Assembly (NCBI GenBank): GCA_964415605.1
Contig: CAYQBA010000098.1
Location: 1 to 17,323 of the forward strand
DNA length: 17,323 nt
DNA from: UCB3 sp964415605
GTDB taxonomy: Bacteria; Chloroflexota; Anaerolineae; Epilineales; Epilineaceae
Direction: 5' to 3'
The notes under the pieces were generated by a model. That model saw only the letters and a program-made list of their open reading frames with translations, searched no databases and was not told the DNA's origin. How positions within the stretch are numbered: position 1 is the first letter of the stretch; every line of letters starts with the position of its first letter. Shown piece by piece: positions 1-5,885 of the stretch. Both the position numbers and the translations under genes were made by a program.

Positions 1-127
1 CCGGCCGGTCTTTCCGGGCTCCGCCCGTCGCCCCCGCGCCCGCCGCCGGTCCCGCGCGACCCGCCGGCCGACGCGGGTCGATCCCGGGACGCCCCGGCCG
101 CCGCGCGCCCGGGGCGCTCTCCCTGCT

Positions 128-2074
128 TCACGGCGCTTCGATCCGCTCGCCCTCGCCCTGCGCGAGCGTGTGGTAGGCGCCGGGCTCCAGGCCACGCCAG
201 GCTTCCACCGACCCGTCCGGCCACCAGACGTGGACGGCGTCGAAGCCCATGCCGTCGCCGAGGCCGAACAGCACGCGCGGGTCCTGGCCGGCCAGGTAGC
301 TGCCGTCGGTGCGGGCACGCCGCCAGCGCTTCGGCACGCCGTCCGTGACCAGCGCCGCCCGGGCGCCGAGCATGTCGCGCCGCCCGGCCGTGCCCACCAG
401 CCGCAGGCCGATCCACGGCTGGCGCTGGCCCGCCCGGTTCTCGAACACCCGGGCCGGCCCGTCGTTGCTGAAGACCACGATGTCGCTGTCGCCGTCGTCG
501 TCGAGGTCGCCCATGGCGGCGCCGCGCCCGACGTCCAGGCCGTCGGCGACGCCGCTCGCCGCCTCCGGGACGGTCTCGAAGCGGCCGCCGCCGAGGTTGT
601 GGTGGAGCTGGTTGGCCTGGCGGAGCGGCAGCGGGTCGCCTTCGGCGGCCTGGGCCTCGATGACGCGGACCTCGCCGTTGGCGACGAACAGGTCCGGCAG
701 CCCGTCGTTGTCGTAGTCGACGTCCAGCGCCCCGAAGCCGGTGAACGGGAGCGCGACCGGGCCGAGGCCCGACGCCCGGCTGCGGTCCTCGAACAGCCCC
801 TGGCCGTCGTTGACGTAGAGCGTGTTGCCTTCGGTCTGGATGTTGACCATGAACAGGTCCTCGTCGCCGTCGCCCTCGATGTCGGTGGCCACGACGCCCA
901 TGCTGCCTTCCGGGATGCCGGCGCCGTTGACGGCGGTGCCGCCCATCGCGGCCTCGTCGCGGAAGCGCCCGGCCCCGTCGTTGATCCACATCTGGTTGTC
1001 GGCCGCGTCGTTGGCGACGTACACGTCCAGCCACCCGTCGCCGTTGAAGTCCGCCGCCACGACCCCGAGCGCCGGCCCGTCGGCGGCGGCGATGCCGGCC
1101 GGCAGCGTCACGTCCTCGAAGGTGCCGTCGCCACGGTTGCGCAGCAGCCGGTCCGGCTCGGGCGGGTACGCCTTCGGCCCGCAGTAGTCGCGCCGGCCGC
1201 TGCCGGACGAGAAGCACGGGTGGTCGTTCTCCAGCGAGTAGGCGTCGTAGTTGACCACCATGAGGTCGAGCCAGCCGTCGCGGTCGTAGTCGAACCAGCT
1301 CGCGCCGGTCGACCACCCCGGATCCCCGGCCCCGCTGGCGACCGTCACGTCGGCGAACGTCCCGTCGCCTTCGTTGCGCCAGAGCTGGTTGGCCCCCCAG
1401 TTGGTCAGGTAGAGGTCGACGTCGCCGTCGTTGTCGTAGTCGCCGGGCGCGGCGCCCATGCCGTAGCCGCCGGCGCGCAGGCCGCTGGCGTCGGTGACGT
1501 CCTCGAACCGGATGCCGCCGGCGCCTTGGGCGGCCGCCCCGTCCTCGATCCGGCGGTTGCGGTACAGCCGCCCCGTGGGGTGCCCGGGCGGCGGCGGCGT
1601 GCCCGGCCCGGGCGTGGGGGCGGCCAGGTCCAGCGGGTGCCCTTGCGCGGCGTAGAGGTCGAGGTCGCCGTCGCCGTCGTAGTCCAGCAGCGCCCCGCCC
1701 GCGCCCATCATCTCGACGAAGTAGCGCTGGCCCGTCATGCCGTTGACGTGCCGGAAGTCCAGCCCGGTGGCCGTCGTGATGTCGGCGAAGGGGCGGTCCG
1801 CGGCCGGTGCGGCGCCGGTCGCATCGGAGGACGCCCCGGTGGGCCCGTCGGGCGCGGCGGCGGGCGGCGCGGTCGGGCTGCCGCAGGCTGCGGCGATCAC
1901 GAGCAGGCTGGTCGCAACGGCGCGCGGCAGGGCGTGCCACCGGGCGCCGGGGCGCGCCGCGGCCGGGTGCGCTCCGACGCGGCGGCTCGCGGATGGCGCG
2001 GGTGGCGGCCGAAGCAGGTCGAGGCGTGATGTCCGTGGCGACATGGGATCCCCCGGCTGGTTGACGGCGGTCAC
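128..2074 (-). CDS. CRTAC1-like FG-GAP/ASPIC-UnbV lipoprotein
   Basis: This 648-residue protein is probably exported and folds as a calcium-binding beta-propeller. A basic N-terminus and hydrophobic stretch (about residues 50-63) lead to a lipobox-like IAAAC, so Cys64 is a candidate lipid anchor. Seven FG-GAP/VCBS calcium loops of the type DYDGDGDLD recur from about residue 129 to 535. The C-terminus (about 568-640) matches the ASPIC/UnbV domain that closes CRTAC1-family proteins, and the family signature CGPKAYPPEPD is present. The precise function is unknown; members are thought to bind ligands or polysaccharide outside the cell. The start is GTG at 2074, overlapping the TGA of the upstream Dabb gene by 4 bp, which suggests translational coupling. 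An ATG at 2044 preceded by GGGGG is an alternative that keeps the signal sequence. Family call is firm; role is not. Confidence 0.9.
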   Translation of the reverse strand: MTAVNQPGDPMSPRTSRLDLLRPPPAPSASRRVGAHPAAARPGARWHALPRAVATSLLVIAAACGSPTAPPAAAPDGPTGASSDATGAAPAADRPFADITTATGLDFRHVNGMTGQRYFVEMMGAGGALLDYDGDGDLDLYAAQGHPLDLAAPTPGPGTPPPPGHPTGRLYRNRRIEDGAAAQGAGGIRFEDVTDASGLRAGGYGMGAAPGDYDNDGDVDLYLTNWGANQLWRNEGDGTFADVTVASGAGDPGWSTGASWFDYDRDGWLDLMVVNYDAYSLENDHPCFSSGSGRRDYCGPKAYPPEPDRLLRNRGDGTFEDVTLPAGIAAADGPALGVVAADFNGDGWLDVYVANDAADNQMWINDGAGRFRDEAAMGGTAVNGAGIPEGSMGVVATDIEGDGDEDLFMVNIQTEGNTLYVNDGQGLFEDRSRASGLGPVALPFTGFGALDVDYDNDGLPDLFVANGEVRVIEAQAAEGDPLPLRQANQLHHNLGGGRFETVPEAASGVADGLDVGRGAAMGDLDDDGDSDIVVFSNDGPARVFENRAGQRQPWIGLRLVGTAGRRDMLGARAALVTDGVPKRWRRARTDGSYLAGQDPRVLFGLGDGMGFDAVHVWWPDGSVEAWRGLEPGAYHTLAQGEGERIEAP

Positions 2075-2361
2075 GACTCGTAGTCGACCACCACGGCCGT
2101 CGCGGCGACGTCGTGCAGGTGCTTGAGCACGGGGTCGACGTGGTAGGGGTGGGTGCGGTACGCGCGGTAGTCGCGCGGCGAGTCGAACCGCGTGATCAGC
2201 GCCAGGTCGAACGACCGATCGGTTTGTAGCACGTCGAGGCCGACCTCGATGTCGCGCAGCTGCGGGATCTGGCCTTTCATGCTCAGCAGGATGGCGCGGG
2301 TGGTGTCGAGGTTGTGGGGCTCGTTGTCGTGCAGCTTGAACAGGACGATGTGGGTGAACAC
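2071..2361 (-). CDS. Dabb (stress-responsive alpha/beta barrel) protein
   Basis: This is a 96-residue single-domain protein of the Dabb family, small ferredoxin-like alpha/beta folds that dimerise into a barrel. It begins MFTHIVLFKL, the first beta strand with the conserved H-x-V-x-F/W-K pattern. It continues through the central DRSFDLALITRFDS strand-loop and the HPYH-V-P segment before a final strand ending VVVDYES, so it is complete for the family. Some relatives are stress-induced proteins and others are monooxygenase- or cyclase-like, so no reaction can be assigned. The start codon is GTG (2361) without a clear Shine-Dalgarno sequence. Its stop overlaps the start of the FG-GAP lipoprotein by 4 bp, so the two are probably made from one mRNA. 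No functional link between them is evident from sequence. Confidence 0.9.
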   Translation of the reverse strand: MFTHIVLFKLHDNEPHNLDTTRAILLSMKGQIPQLRDIEVGLDVLQTDRSFDLALITRFDSPRDYRAYRTHPYHVDPVLKHLHDVAATAVVVDYES

Positions 2362-2485
2362 GGTGGTGGGCGTCTTTCGGTGAGGAGTGACGGAAAGGCG
2401 TGAGGCGTGAGGGGCAAGACGTCGAGGCGGGTCAAGGGGGTTGCCCCCCGCGATCGACCCGGCCCTCGCGCGCGCTCCGCTCCGC

Positions 2486-2860
2486 TCACTTCTGGGAATA
2501 GGCTGCCAGCGCCAGGCAGATCCAGCCGGCGATGAGCATCACTCCCCCGATCGGGGTGACCGCGCCCAGCCAGCGGGCGCCGCTGAGCACCAGGACGTAC
2601 AGGCTCCCCGAGAAGACCGCGATGCCGGCGGCGAACAGCCAGCCCGCCCAGGTCGCCGCGCCGGAGCCCGGCCAGCGGCTCACCGCCCAGGCGGCCGCGA
2701 TGAGCGCCAGCGCGTGGTACATGTGATAGCGGACGCCGATCTCGAAGGTAGCCAGCAGGTCCGCCGGCAGCCGGTCGCGCAACGCGTGCGCGCCGAACGC
2801 GCCGAGCGCCACGCCGAGGGCGCCGAGCAGGCTGCCCAGCATGAAGAAGGTGCGGTCCAC
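2486..2860 (-). CDS. DUF423 family small membrane protein (YgdD-like)
   Basis: A 124-residue integral membrane protein with about four hydrophobic segments (roughly residues 5-25, 47-62, 69-92 and 98-119). The N-terminal signature LGALGVALGAFGAHAL is diagnostic for DUF423, as are the central YHMYHALAL and the G-A-V-T-P-I-G-G motif before the last helix. Members are widespread in bacteria and of unknown function. The start is GTG at 2860, supported by GGGGGAG eight bases upstream. The 124 bp to the downstream Dabb gene contains no gene, so co-transcription is possible but not demonstrated. Length and motif set are complete. Confidence 0.93.
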   Translation of the reverse strand: MDRTFFMLGSLLGALGVALGAFGAHALRDRLPADLLATFEIGVRYHMYHALALIAAAWAVSRWPGSGAATWAGWLFAAGIAVFSGSLYVLVLSGARWLGAVTPIGGVMLIAGWICLALAAYSQK

Positions 2861-3051
2861 GTCGGTGTCTCCCCCGCAGGTGAATGCCGGATCGTCGGGC
2901 TCGCCGCCACGGGCGGGCCGAGGTGGCCGCCACGCGGCGGTTGCCCGGCGCCCCGGGCGCGAGGCGACCGCCCCACGGGGATCCCTTCACCCCCTCGTGC
3001 TCGGCGCGGCCGCTCCGGGCGGCCCAAGCGTAGCACAAACGGCTCGACTTG

Positions 3052-5205
3052 TTAGCGCGCCTGCGACACCCGCGGCAGGTGGATGCGCGCCCGCGGCACG
3101 CCGGGGCCAGCCGGGGTCGAGACGGGCGTCGCGACCGGCGTGGCGACGGCCGTCGTCGGGCCGGCGGCCGCTGTCGACGTCGCGCCGGCCGGGGTGGGCG
3201 TCGCCGTCGCCGTGGCCGTCGCGACGGCCGGGGTTGAAGTCGCCGTGGCCATGGCTGTCGCCGTCGCCCCGGTCGGCGTCGCCGTCGGCGTCGTCCACGC
3301 CGCGTCGCCCCACACGTGCCGCGCCCACGCCTCGAGGTTGGCATAGCCGCTGCCCCACTGGGTGTACATCACGCCCGTGATGCCCGGCACGCCGGCGAGG
3401 TCGGCCAGCCACGCGCGATCGCCGAAGCGCGCGGGCGGCGTGTCGTAGTAGCCCGCCAGGATTTGCCGATGGCCGCGGGCGGCGAAGAACGCGGCCGAGT
3501 CGGCCCGGGCCCGCGGCTGGCTGTTCCAGTTCACGAGCGTGACCGCGGGCGGGACGCCTTCCCAGCTGCCCGACCAGTCCCCGTTGACGAGGTAGTAGGG
3601 CGTGTCGCGCCGGGCCGCGTTGTGGAACGGGTCGAACATGTCCGACCACACGAGGACCTCGGCCGTGCCGTCGATGGCCCGCGCGCGGTCGACCAGGGTC
3701 CGGAGGTTGAACGCCAGGCTCTCGCCCGGCGAGCCGCCTCCGGCGCGCGGGGCCTCGTCCCAGCCGTGGACGCGGATCTCGTCGTGGCTGAACATCCAGC
3801 CGCCGAACGCGCCCGCCGCCGCGAGCTCACGGCGCAGGCTCCGCATCTGGCCCTCGACCACGTCGAACACCGCCGGCTCGGTCAGGCTGGCCGCCACCTG
3901 GTCGCCGTAGACCAGCGCCGCGTGGTAGAAGCTCAGCCGGACGACCTCGCCGGCGCGGATGCGGGAGCCGGCCGGGACGCGGATCTCGGGCGGCGGGTGC
4001 CACAGGTCGAAGGATCCGGGCCACGGCGCGCGGCCCATGGCGGGGTCCACGAGCGGCGCCACGTCGCGCCCTTCGGCGTAGGCCACGGCCCCGTCGTCGC
4101 TGGTGACGCGCACGGGCGCGCCGGGGCGCCGGACGAGGTTGACCAGACCGGCCGGCTCGAGGACGCCGTCGTCCCACCAGATCGTGCCGCGGTCGCCGCC
4201 CCACACCCCGAAGTACACCAGCACCTCGGCATGGGTCAGCGTGTTGAACGTCACGTCGAACCGCGTCCAGTCCTGGGTTTCCTGCACCGGGATGGCGTTC
4301 CACTGGAGGGTCCGGCTCGGATCCTGGGCCAGCACGAGCGCGCGGACCTCGCCGCCGCGGAAGCCCTGCGTCTTGACCCACACCGACAGCCGGTAGACCT
4401 GGAAGGGCCGCACGGCCAGCCGCTGGTACACCCGGCCGTTGCCGGCGGCGGGGTTGGCGGTGCCGAGGTCGGTCATGCGGAGGCTGGCGGCGCCGCCGTG
4501 CCGGACGGCGCGGTCGACGAACGTGGCCTGGCCGGGCGCGTCCTGGAACGCCCAGCCCGGGAAGGCGTGCCCCGACGCCGGGAGCTGCTCGAAGTCGGCG
4601 TTGACGAGGCGCACCGGCGGGTCTTCGTACGGCACGAGCCGCCCGCCCTCGGCCCGGAACGGCGCGCCGCGCACCGGCAGCGCTTCGGCGAGGTTCGGGT
4701 CGTGCCACAGGATGCTGCCGGAGTAGCCGAAGTCGGCGGTGGCCGGGAAGACGGCAAGGCCGAGGCCCCGGGCGTGGTCCAGCACGGCGCGCAGCTGGGT
4801 GTAGTACGCCGGGATCAACGAGCCGTCGTCCAGCCGGCCGAACTTCACGTCGGCCAGCACCGCCCCGTTGTACCCGGCGGCCGCGGCGCGGTCCAGCACG
4901 GCGTTGACGCGGCCGACGGTGTCGCCGACCTGGAAGTTGGCCTGGACATACACCCACCGGCGCGTGAGCCGATGGCCGTGGACGATGGGCGCGGGGGCGT
5001 CGTCGGCGTCGGCGGCGGCGCTGAAGCTGGCCGGCGGGATCATCGCCCTGGCATCGACGGTCGCGGCCGCGCCAGGCCGGTCCCCGGTCATCATCAGCGC
5101 CAGCGGGAGGGCGGCCGCCCACATGCCGGCGGCGGCGGCCGTGGGCATGGCGGCGCGGCGACCCGGCCCGGCATGGTCTGGTGGACGCGGCGTTCGATCG
5201 GTCAT
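3052..5205 (-). CDS. Secreted glycosidase-like protein with inserted CBM-like domain
   Basis: This 717-residue protein looks exported, with a hydrophobic segment at about residues 21-40 followed by Ala-rich sequence. Residues 84-175 resemble the first strands and helices of a TIM-barrel glycoside hydrolase. Residues 199-350 resemble a CBM4/9-type jelly roll (NADFE...GWAF, later YRLSVWVKTQG and TIWWDDG). The barrel appears to resume at about 425-635, where SHDEIRVHGWD (Asp475-Glu476) and VLVWSDMFDP are good candidates for the active site. Residues 638-707 are a Thr/Pro/Ala-rich linker and the protein ends RARIHLPRVSQAR, a tail type seen on exported Chloroflexota proteins. The start ATG has GGGAGGA seven bases upstream. 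I cannot assign a glycoside hydrolase family or substrate. A non-hydrolytic carbohydrate-binding role is possible. Confidence 0.85.
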   Translation of the reverse strand: MTDRTPRPPDHAGPGRRAAMPTAAAAGMWAAALPLALMMTGDRPGAAATVDARAMIPPASFSAAADADDAPAPIVHGHRLTRRWVYVQANFQVGDTVGRVNAVLDRAAAAGYNGAVLADVKFGRLDDGSLIPAYYTQLRAVLDHARGLGLAVFPATADFGYSGSILWHDPNLAEALPVRGAPFRAEGGRLVPYEDPPVRLVNADFEQLPASGHAFPGWAFQDAPGQATFVDRAVRHGGAASLRMTDLGTANPAAGNGRVYQRLAVRPFQVYRLSVWVKTQGFRGGEVRALVLAQDPSRTLQWNAIPVQETQDWTRFDVTFNTLTHAEVLVYFGVWGGDRGTIWWDDGVLEPAGLVNLVRRPGAPVRVTSDDGAVAYAEGRDVAPLVDPAMGRAPWPGSFDLWHPPPEIRVPAGSRIRAGEVVRLSFYHAALVYGDQVAASLTEPAVFDVVEGQMRSLRRELAAAGAFGGWMFSHDEIRVHGWDEAPRAGGGSPGESLAFNLRTLVDRARAIDGTAEVLVWSDMFDPFHNAARRDTPYYLVNGDWSGSWEGVPPAVTLVNWNSQPRARADSAAFFAARGHRQILAGYYDTPPARFGDRAWLADLAGVPGITGVMYTQWGSGYANLEAWARHVWGDAAWTTPTATPTGATATAMATATSTPAVATATATATPTPAGATSTAAAGPTTAVATPVATPVSTPAGPGVPRARIHLPRVSQAR

Positions 5206-5243
5206 CGCGGGGTCCTCCCGGTCAGGCGCGGCGCGGTGGCGAC

Positions 5244-5249
5244 ATTGTA
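5244..5249 (-). promoter_or_regulatory. Possible -10 box for the glycosidase-like gene
   Basis: Read on the minus strand the hexamer is TACAAT (5/6 to TATAAT). It would place a transcript start near 5237, about 30 nt before the ATG at 5205, leaving room for the GGGAGGA ribosome binding site. No convincing -35 was found 16-18 bp upstream, so this is only a candidate. Confidence 0.3.
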
Positions 5250-5314
5250 GGGCGGGGGGATGCCGCGGGGTAGCGGCGAAGAGCGGCGCGAGCGCGGAAG
5301 ATGGCGGGGTGGTC

Positions 5315-5343
5315 TTGGGGCCTGACCGAAGATGACGTATATT
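5315..5343 (+). promoter_or_regulatory. Candidate promoter upstream of repeat copy A
   Basis: TTGGGG (5315-5320), a 17-bp spacer and TATATT (5338-5343, 5/6 to consensus) form a plausible vegetative promoter on the plus strand. It reads towards GGAGG at 5406-5410 and ATG at 5418. That reading frame is now only ATG-CGG-TGA because the repeat element starts at 5421. I infer that this promoter once drove the toxin-antitoxin operon whose remnants lie at 5729-5885. Confidence 0.4.
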
Positions 5344-5406
5344 GGTGCCGCCCTTTGCGCGTCAGCTCGCGACGAGCTTCGACCGTGGAAGGGAGCCGTG
5401 CTTCGG

Positions 5407-5420
5407 GAGGTAAGCCATGC
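5407..5420 (+). repeat. 14-bp direct repeat, left copy, flanking element A
   Basis: GAGGTAAGCCATGC occurs here and again, identically, at 5719-5732, bracketing element A. The left copy abuts the first base of the terminal inverted repeat. With the preceding G it contains a GGAGG ribosome binding site and an ATG start codon. The simplest reading is a target-site duplication made when the element inserted just after the start codon of a gene. Confidence 0.75.
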
Positions 5421-5487
5421 GGTGACAAGTAAAGGGTTGGCGGAGGCGGTCAACCGTGTCATCTTGGTGGGCGGGTGGGGGGAGAGC

Positions 5488-5522
5488 CCCCCCTAACCCC
5501 CCAATAATGGGGGGAACTCTCT
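5488..5522 (+). repeat. Left internal arm of copy A (35-bp inverted repeat)
   Basis: This segment reads CCCCCCTAACCCCCC, then AATAAT, then six G and AACTCTCT. It is the exact reverse complement of 5627-5661. It can either pair with that arm as one long stem or fold alone, using its second C6 run against the G6 run with AATAAT as the loop. Confidence 0.85.
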
Positions 5523-5626
5523 GGCGGGTGGCATGCGTGTGCTCGGGCACCTTAGGTTGGTCGGGGCTCGACATCAGAATTCCATCGACCAATTGACGTC
5601 TTCCGGTATCTTGCATGAGGTTGATA

Positions 5627-5661
5627 AGAGAGTTCCCCCCATTATTGGGGGGTTAGGGGGG
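5627..5661 (+). repeat. Right internal arm of copy A (35-bp inverted repeat)
   Basis: The exact reverse complement of 5488-5522, separated from it by 104 bp. It contains the local hairpin of six C, ATTATT and six G, followed by TTAGGGGGG. The perfect match between arms, despite a diverged middle relative to copy B, suggests that arm structure is maintained or that the copy is young. Confidence 0.85.
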
Positions 5662-5682
5662 CCAAAGTCGCCCGCTGACCAC

Positions 5683-5711
5683 TTGACACCGCCGCCAGGT
5701 CCTTGACTAGT
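5683..5711 (+). promoter_or_regulatory. Possible outward promoter in the right end of copy A
   Basis: A perfect TTGACA (5683-5688) lies 17 bp before ACTAGT (5706-5711, 3/6 to the -10 consensus). Transcription would start near 5718, just before the GAGG ribosome binding site and ATG at 5729. Copy B lacks the TTGACA, so this would be specific to copy A. The weak -10 keeps confidence low. Confidence 0.25.
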
Positions 5712-5718
5712 CACCGTT

Positions 5719-5732
5719 GAGGTAAGCCATGC
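5719..5732 (+). repeat. 14-bp direct repeat, right copy, flanking element A
   Basis: An identical copy of 5407-5420 (GAGGTAAGCCATGC), placed three bases after the right terminal inverted repeat. It keeps a usable ribosome binding site (GAGG) and the ATG (5729) of the relict antitoxin frame. The downstream coding remnant therefore still has initiation signals although the original promoter is now about 380 bp away. Confidence 0.75.
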
Positions 5733-5851
5733 AGACCAAGCAGACGTTGCGCCTCGAATCCCAGCTCATCCGCCGCGCTCGACGCCCTGTGGATGCGAGA
5801 GCCCTTTGCGCGGTCGGCGGCCGGGCTCATGGCCGCGGTGGAGCGACGTGA
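5729..5851 (+). pseudogene. Relict antitoxin N-terminus (DUF6364-like)
   Basis: A 40-codon frame begins MQTKQTLRLESQLIRRA, which resembles the start of DUF6364-type antitoxins (pattern TKLTLRLDexLIxRAK). After residue 17 the frame becomes arbitrary Arg/Ala-rich sequence and stops at 5851, so the DNA-binding and toxin-binding body is missing. The ATG is preceded by GAGG at good spacing. The sequence that follows, in another frame, looks like a PIN toxin, the usual partner of such antitoxins. I infer that one deletion removed the end of the antitoxin gene and the start of the toxin gene. The family match rests on only 17 residues recognised by eye. Translation of this leader could still matter, because its stop lies 10 bp before a candidate Elp3 start. 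Confidence 0.5.
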
Positions 5852-5885
5852 GCTGCCCGGGATGTTGGCGGCGCCGCCCATGACC
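5778..5885 (+). pseudogene. Relict PIN-domain toxin fragment
   Basis: In the frame of the downstream Elp3 gene this stretch encodes LDALWMREPFARSAAG, then LMAAVERRELPGMLAA, then PPMT. PIN toxins commonly read (D-T-N-x-x-)LDalL-x-REPF...AA-x-L-x-a-VE-x-g-x-x-G-x-LAattvTT in this region, so the order and spacing match about 35 residues near the PIN N-terminus. The leading acidic D-T-N strand is absent and everything after the 'TT' point is replaced by Elp3. It therefore appears broken at both ends: by the junction with the antitoxin remnant and by a second junction with the Elp3 gene. It is unlikely to be a functional nuclease. It could alternatively be translated as a non-homologous N-terminal extension of Elp3. 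Confidence 0.5.

Larger units (their letters stand above)
5421..5718. mobile_element. MITE-like inverted-repeat element, copy A
   Basis: A non-coding element of about 295 bp, also found at 12039-12337. Its ends are imperfect terminal inverted repeats: GGTGACAAGTAAAGG on the left and, read on the other strand, GGTGACTAGTCAAGG on the right. The similarity continues inward through a TGGCGG block. Inside lies a perfect 35-bp inverted repeat (5488-5522 against 5627-5661), and each arm contains its own hairpin of six C, six A/T and six G. About 115 bp at the left and 90 bp at the right are well conserved with copy B, while the middle (about 5546-5620) has diverged. It encodes no protein, so it would depend on a transposase elsewhere. 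The three bases GTT after the right inverted repeat lie inside the flanking 14-bp direct repeats. Confidence 0.75.

Noticed and set aside
88..118. An intrinsic terminator after the FG-GAP lipoprotein gene
   Set aside because: An 8-bp stem (CGCCCCGG/CCGGGGCG) with an 11-nt loop exists, but there is no T-run, and such stems are frequent in DNA this GC-rich.
170..2029. A 619-codon open frame antisense to the FG-GAP lipoprotein
   Set aside because: It is a shadow of high third-position GC: rich in Val/Ala/Arg/Gly, with no recognisable domain, while the opposite strand has full family motifs.
3090..3300. The GTCGCC-rich stretch at the 3' end of the glycosidase-like gene as a minisatellite
   Set aside because: It encodes the Thr/Ala/Pro linker with irregular units. 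It looks like biased codon use in a low-complexity linker, not a defined tandem array.
3316..5250. A 644-codon open frame antisense to the glycosidase-like gene
   Set aside because: It has the same codon-shadow composition and no domain motifs, and it overlaps a gene with a good start, ribosome binding site and exported-protein architecture.
5467..5482. A G-quadruplex in the G-rich stretch beside the left arm of copy A
   Set aside because: The runs GGTGGGCGGGTGGGGGG could form one, but copy B is interrupted (GGTCGGCGGGTGGGG). There is no conservation to support it.
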